DNA of 8,195 bases. It comes from Bdellovibrio sp. Its GTDB lineage: Bacteria > Bdellovibrionota > Bdellovibrionia > Bdellovibrionales > Bdellovibrionaceae. The translations under genes were made by a program, and so were the position numbers. Each line of letters starts with the position of its first letter. Within the stretch, counting starts at the first letter, position 1. The notes beneath the pieces are model-generated. The model searched no databases. It worked only from the letters and a program-made list of their open reading frames with translations, and had not been told where the DNA came from. The stretch spans positions 1-8,195 of the forward strand of contig JAGIAF010000156.1 of the NCBI GenBank assembly GCA_017745015.1, written 5' to 3'. This document shows, piece by piece, positions 5,598 through 8,195 of the stretch.

Positions 5598-5625
5598 ACT
5601 ATAGCTTATAACTATAAGCTATAGT
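5598..5625. repeat. Perfect 28-bp palindrome, possible recombination or operator site
   Basis: Two 13-bp arms, ACTATAGCTTATA and its exact reverse complement, flank the two bases AC. Read as a tyrosine-recombinase core site it divides into 11-bp arms (ACTATAGCTTA / TAAGCTATAGT) around a 6-bp centre TAACTA, the same 28-bp 11-6-11 layout as dif sites. No T-run follows on either strand, so it is not an intrinsic terminator. It lies 173 bp from the recombinase start and 173 bp from the HTH gene start. An operator for a dimeric regulator is the main alternative. Confidence 0.6.
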
Positions 5626-5724
5626 CTGAATTGAAAAAGGGGTCTATACGGGTACCCAGGAAAGATTTCTTTGTGGTTTCAAACACTTAGCTTGACTCCC
5701 CAATTGAACCTTTTAAAGTATATC

Positions 5725-5778
5725 TGTATTTCACAACGTTAAACAATGCATAACACAATGCTAATATTGTGAAATACA
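5725..5778. repeat. 12-bp inverted repeat upstream of the HTH gene
   Basis: TGTATTTCACAA (5725-5736) and TTGTGAAATACA (5767-5778) are perfect inverted copies separated by 30 bases. Between them are two direct copies of ACAATGC (5743-5749, 5755-5761) and a nested CACAAT-N6-ATTGTG dyad (5754-5771). The right arm ends 20 bases before the ATG at 5798. A TAATAT -10 candidate (5762-5767) falls inside, so binding here would probably control the HTH-argS transcript. Confidence 0.5.
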
Positions 5779-5797
5779 ACAGTCCAGAGCGTTTTAA

Positions 5798-6451
5798 ATG
5801 GGGGTAGGGGTGCAAGGTCCAGGATTAGACATCGATGAAAAGGACGTTTCAAACGAGAGCTTTCAAATAGGGGGATACCAAGGCCTACCCCTCTCTGATT
5901 TAAATAATCAGTTCGATGAATCGGATTCAGGCGGGGAGCTCAATCCCCGCTCAAAGACATCTTTAAGGATGCATTACGAAGCCCAGGTTTCTGTGATCCG
6001 CCGTCAAATGGGGGATTTGGAATCAGTGCGGTTAGGCTTAGGGCTTTCGCAACGTAAAATGAGTCAGTTATTAATGGTCGATCCAAGCAGTTGGACTCGT
6101 TGGACTCGTCAGGGTGATGAAGCTCCCCCACATATTTGGCGCGCTCTTCAGTGGTATTCGGTTCTTCAAGAGAAAATCCCGGGTTTAACTCCCCAATATT
6201 TCATCAATCAAAGTCCGCAAGTGCTTCATCAAAAGGCACTTCAAGAATTAGATGGCGAACGCGTCGCTCGCCAGGCCGAAATGCAGGTTTTAAATCAGAA
6301 AATCGAAGGTTTTTCAGCGGAACGCTCCGAGTTTGAAAATGAACTCGCGAAACTCAAAAAAGACCTGAATTTTCACAAAAAACTCTCTATATTCATTCTT
6401 TCTTTAAGTATTGCTTGGGCTTGTGTCCTATTAATTGGGAAATTCATATGA
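5798..6451 (+). CDS. Membrane-anchored helix-turn-helix protein with coiled coil
   Basis: The protein has up to 217 residues. Residues 1-57 are acidic, Gly/Asp/Ser-rich and probably disordered. A lambda-repressor-like helix-turn-helix follows at about 65-120: helix 2 is LSQRKMSQLL (83-92), helix 3 is near SSWTRWTRQG (97-106), and R-A-L-Q-W-Y comes after. A long charged heptad-like region at about 143-192 predicts a coiled coil. The C-terminus KKLSIFILSLSIAWACVLLIGKF (194-216) is one membrane helix, so the DNA-binding part should face the cytoplasm. A stop codon lies directly before this ATG. Its ribosome site is poor, so GTG 5810 or ATG 5969 (Met58) are possible starts; all keep the HTH. The stop overlaps the argS ATG (ATGA), so the two are translationally coupled. 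I know no named family with this order; function unknown. Confidence 0.75.
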   Translation: MGVGVQGPGLDIDEKDVSNESFQIGGYQGLPLSDLNNQFDESDSGGELNPRSKTSLRMHYEAQVSVIRRQMGDLESVRLGLGLSQRKMSQLLMVDPSSWTRWTRQGDEAPPHIWRALQWYSVLQEKIPGLTPQYFINQSPQVLHQKALQELDGERVARQAEMQVLNQKIEGFSAERSEFENELAKLKKDLNFHKKLSIFILSLSIAWACVLLIGKFI

Positions 6452-8193
6452 TTAAACACGATTCAATCCGCCGTCTTGCCACTGAAAAAATCGCTGCTGC
6501 GATTACAAAGATGGGACACACACTTTCTGAAGATGAAATCTATAAAGCGTTAGTTGAGCCACCAAATCCAGAAATGGGTGACTTGGCTTATGGCTGTTTC
6601 ATCTTGGCGAAAGCCCTTAAAAAAGGTCCTCCGCAAATTGCTGCGGAAATCGCGCAAAATATTGAAGTCGATGCAAAGCTGATCAAAGCGCAAGCAGCTG
6701 GCCCGTATTTGAATATTACTTTCTCGCCAAATGCTTTCGGTGAAGAAGTTCTTTCTCATGTTTTGTCGGGGACGCACTTTAAAAAGCAATTGGTGGATAA
6801 AGCTCCAAAAACAATGATCGAGTACTCTCAACCCAATACTCATAAAGAGCTCCATGTGGGCCATATGAGAAATTTGTGTCTGGGTGATGCGATTGTTCGC
6901 ATGCTTCGCTATTCAGGTCGCGACATCGTTTCTGCAACTTTCCCAGGCGATATGGGAACTCATGTGGCGAAATGCCTTTGGTATATGAAAAAGCACAATC
7001 AAGAGCCCGTTCCTGAAAAAGGAAAAGGTGAATGGTTGGGTCGTATGTATTCAAAAGCCAATTTGCTTTTGGAAGATCAAAACGGCACGCCTCAAGAAGA
7101 TTTGAATCGTCAGGAGTTGACGGCAATCTTGAAGGAACTTGAAGCTGAAAAAGGTCCTTATTACGACCTCTGGAAAGAAACACGCGAGTGGTCTATTCAG
7201 TTGATGAAATCGGTTTATAAATGGGCCGATGTTACTTTTGATGAATGGTACTTTGAATCTGAAATGGATGCTCCGTCAGCTGCGTGGGTTAAAGAACTTT
7301 ATGCTCAAGGTAAACTTGAAAAATCAGAAGGTGCTATCGGTAAAAATCTAGAGGCTGAAAATCTTGGCTTCTGTATGCTTTTGAAATCTGACGGCACAGG
7401 CTTGTATGCGACGAAAGATTTGCTTTTGGCTCGTCATAAATTCCAAGATGTTAAGATCGAAAAATCAGTTTATGTCGTGGATATGCGCCAAGCTTTGCAC
7501 TTTAAACAAGTGTTTCGTGTTCTTGAAATGCTGGGCTTTGAGCAAGCTAAGAACTGCTTCCATCTTCAATACAACTATGTGGAATTGCCAGATGGCGCGA
7601 TGAGTTCTCGTAAGGGCAATATCGTTCCTTTGAATGATCTAGTTCACAACATGGAAGAACACGTCAAGACGACGTACTTGTCTCGTTATGAAAATGAATG
7701 GACTAAGGAAGATATCAACTTGGTTGCAAGTCAGGTTGCAAAAGGTGCCATCTTCTACGGTATGCTTCGCATGGATACTAATAAGAAGATCGTTTTCGAT
7801 ATGAATGAGTGGTTGAAACTTGATGGGGAGTCTGGTCCGTTTATTCAGTACTCTTATGCCCGTATCCAAAGCTTGGGTCGTAAGTTTGCTCGTTCTGGAC
7901 AAGCTGTTAACTGGGGGTTGTTGCAACATCCTTCAGAGCGTCAGTTAATGCAGCATATTTCTGGTTTCAATACAGCTGTTGCAACAGCTGCGGAAAACTT
8001 CAAACCAGCAGCAATCTGTACTTATTTGTATGACATGGCGAAGAAGTTCAACGTCTTCTATCACGAGTGCCCAATTGGTACAGAGAAAGACGAAGCAACT
8101 CGCGAAGCACGTCTAGCTTTGAGTGCTGCTGTTGGTGCTACTTTGAAGCAAGGTATGGCTGTTCTAGGTATGCCGGCTCCGGATAAGATGTAA
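6448..8193 (+). CDS. argS: Arginyl-tRNA synthetase
   Basis: Attaches arginine to tRNA-Arg in the cytoplasm using ATP (class I aminoacyl-tRNA synthetase). The protein has 581 residues, about the length of E. coli ArgS. In order there is the N-terminal additional domain (roughly 1-110, with GDLAYGCFILAKALKKGPPQIA), the SQPNTHKELHVGHMRN segment with the HIGH-type motif HVGH (136-139), and the catalytic Rossmann core. Then come the degenerate KMSKS loop MSSRKGN (385-391), typical of ArgS, and the DALR anticodon-binding domain starting near FIQYSYARIQSL (465-476). It ends in LGMPAPDKM, a usual ArgS finish. The region usually reading GDWG here reads GDMG (167-170). The start at 6448 is chosen over an upstream in-frame ATG (6415) because MIKHDSIRRLA fits the family; it overlaps the upstream stop by 4 bp, with a weak GGGA 7 bases before. 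No terminator lies within the window. Confidence 0.97.
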   Translation: MIKHDSIRRLATEKIAAAITKMGHTLSEDEIYKALVEPPNPEMGDLAYGCFILAKALKKGPPQIAAEIAQNIEVDAKLIKAQAAGPYLNITFSPNAFGEEVLSHVLSGTHFKKQLVDKAPKTMIEYSQPNTHKELHVGHMRNLCLGDAIVRMLRYSGRDIVSATFPGDMGTHVAKCLWYMKKHNQEPVPEKGKGEWLGRMYSKANLLLEDQNGTPQEDLNRQELTAILKELEAEKGPYYDLWKETREWSIQLMKSVYKWADVTFDEWYFESEMDAPSAAWVKELYAQGKLEKSEGAIGKNLEAENLGFCMLLKSDGTGLYATKDLLLARHKFQDVKIEKSVYVVDMRQALHFKQVFRVLEMLGFEQAKNCFHLQYNYVELPDGAMSSRKGNIVPLNDLVHNMEEHVKTTYLSRYENEWTKEDINLVASQVAKGAIFYGMLRMDTNKKIVFDMNEWLKLDGESGPFIQYSYARIQSLGRKFARSGQAVNWGLLQHPSERQLMQHISGFNTAVATAAENFKPAAICTYLYDMAKKFNVFYHECPIGTEKDEATREARLALSAAVGATLKQGMAVLGMPAPDKM

Positions 8194-8195
8194 GC

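Larger units (their letters stand above)
5426..5797. other. AT-rich divergent spacer with multiple symmetric elements
   Basis: These 372 bases lie between the divergent recombinase and HTH genes. I see no credible ORF or RNA gene in them. They hold a direct repeat (5473-5483 and 5528-5538), an imperfect palindrome GTGTT-N8-AACAC (5490-5507), a perfect 28-bp palindrome (5598-5625), the small palindrome GGGTACCC (5650-5657), a TTGACT-type -35 candidate near 5692-5697 without a good -10 partner, and a 12-bp inverted repeat (5725-5778). TGAAATAC or its complement occurs three times, at 5543, 5726 and 5770. CACAA/TTGTG recurs at 5505, 5671, 5732, 5754 and 5767. The density of repeats suggests a control or recombination region rather than neutral spacer. 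Confidence 0.6.

Noticed and set aside
5598..5625. The 28-bp palindrome as an intrinsic terminator
   Set aside because: The stem is AT-rich and no T-run follows on either strand; neither flanking gene ends near it.
5725..5778. An invertible promoter segment between the 12-bp inverted repeats, as in Fim switches
   Set aside because: The 30-bp interval is far too short for normal site-specific inversion and the arms lack a core-site layout, so operator function is more likely.
6415..6447. Eleven extra N-terminal codons for ArgS from an upstream ATG
   Set aside because: They overlap the membrane helix of the preceding gene, do not resemble the ArgS N-terminus, and the ATG at 6448 gives the usual ATGA coupling and family length.
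4892..6451. An integrated prophage or insertion sequence around the recombinase
   Set aside because: No transposase, phage structural gene, tRNA gene, target duplication or terminal repeats were found; the recombinase sits between ordinary chromosomal genes.
1..8195. CRISPR array, tRNA or rRNA genes
   Set aside because: No regularly spaced repeats of suitable length and no recognisable tRNA or rRNA segments were seen in any spacer.

Overview
The window is bacterial. It looks like a Gram-negative chromosome, and I would guess a Bdellovibrio-like (Bdellovibrionota) organism. The supports are a periplasmic binding protein and a small secreted protein with Sec signal peptides and no lipobox, an N-terminus resembling the DUF177/YceD style of delta-type proteobacteria, compact convergent and divergent gene pairs, and a moderate GC content with one AT-rich island. 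The genus is inference; no marker here proves it.

Layout. Positions 1-147 hold a 47-codon minus-strand ORF with its own ribosome site and a good sigma70-type promoter; its start resembles DUF177/YceD but it ends early. A plus-strand alpha/beta-hydrolase-fold protein (316-1179) follows, closed by an intrinsic terminator. It converges on a minus-strand operon (1240-4287) read in the order 2OG-Fe(II) oxygenase-like protein, ABC ATPase, ABC permease, NMT1/THI5-type binding protein. The four genes overlap by 4 bp or sit 2 bp apart, so they are very probably co-transcribed and translationally coupled. The layout recalls tauABCD (importer plus Fe/2OG dioxygenase), but the oxygenase belongs to a different family and the ligand cannot be read from sequence.

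The divergent spacer 4303-4492 carries a promoter and hairpin for that operon and a direct repeat before a 109-residue secreted orphan (4493-4822), which ends in a strong terminator. Converging on it is a minus-strand single-domain tyrosine recombinase of 177 residues (4892-5425) with all catalytic residues. Between this gene and the next lies a 372-bp AT-rich spacer rich in symmetry: a perfect 28-bp palindrome that fits an 11-6-11 Xer/dif-like layout, a 12-bp inverted repeat around the likely promoter of the next gene, and several repeated short motifs.

The last two genes form a coupled plus-strand pair. The first is an unusual protein with a helix-turn-helix, a coiled coil and a C-terminal membrane anchor (5798-6451). 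It overlaps by 4 bp with a complete arginyl-tRNA synthetase gene, argS (6448-8193). The recombinase, palindromic spacer and membrane-anchored DNA-binding protein upstream of argS are the part of the window most likely to hold something undescribed.
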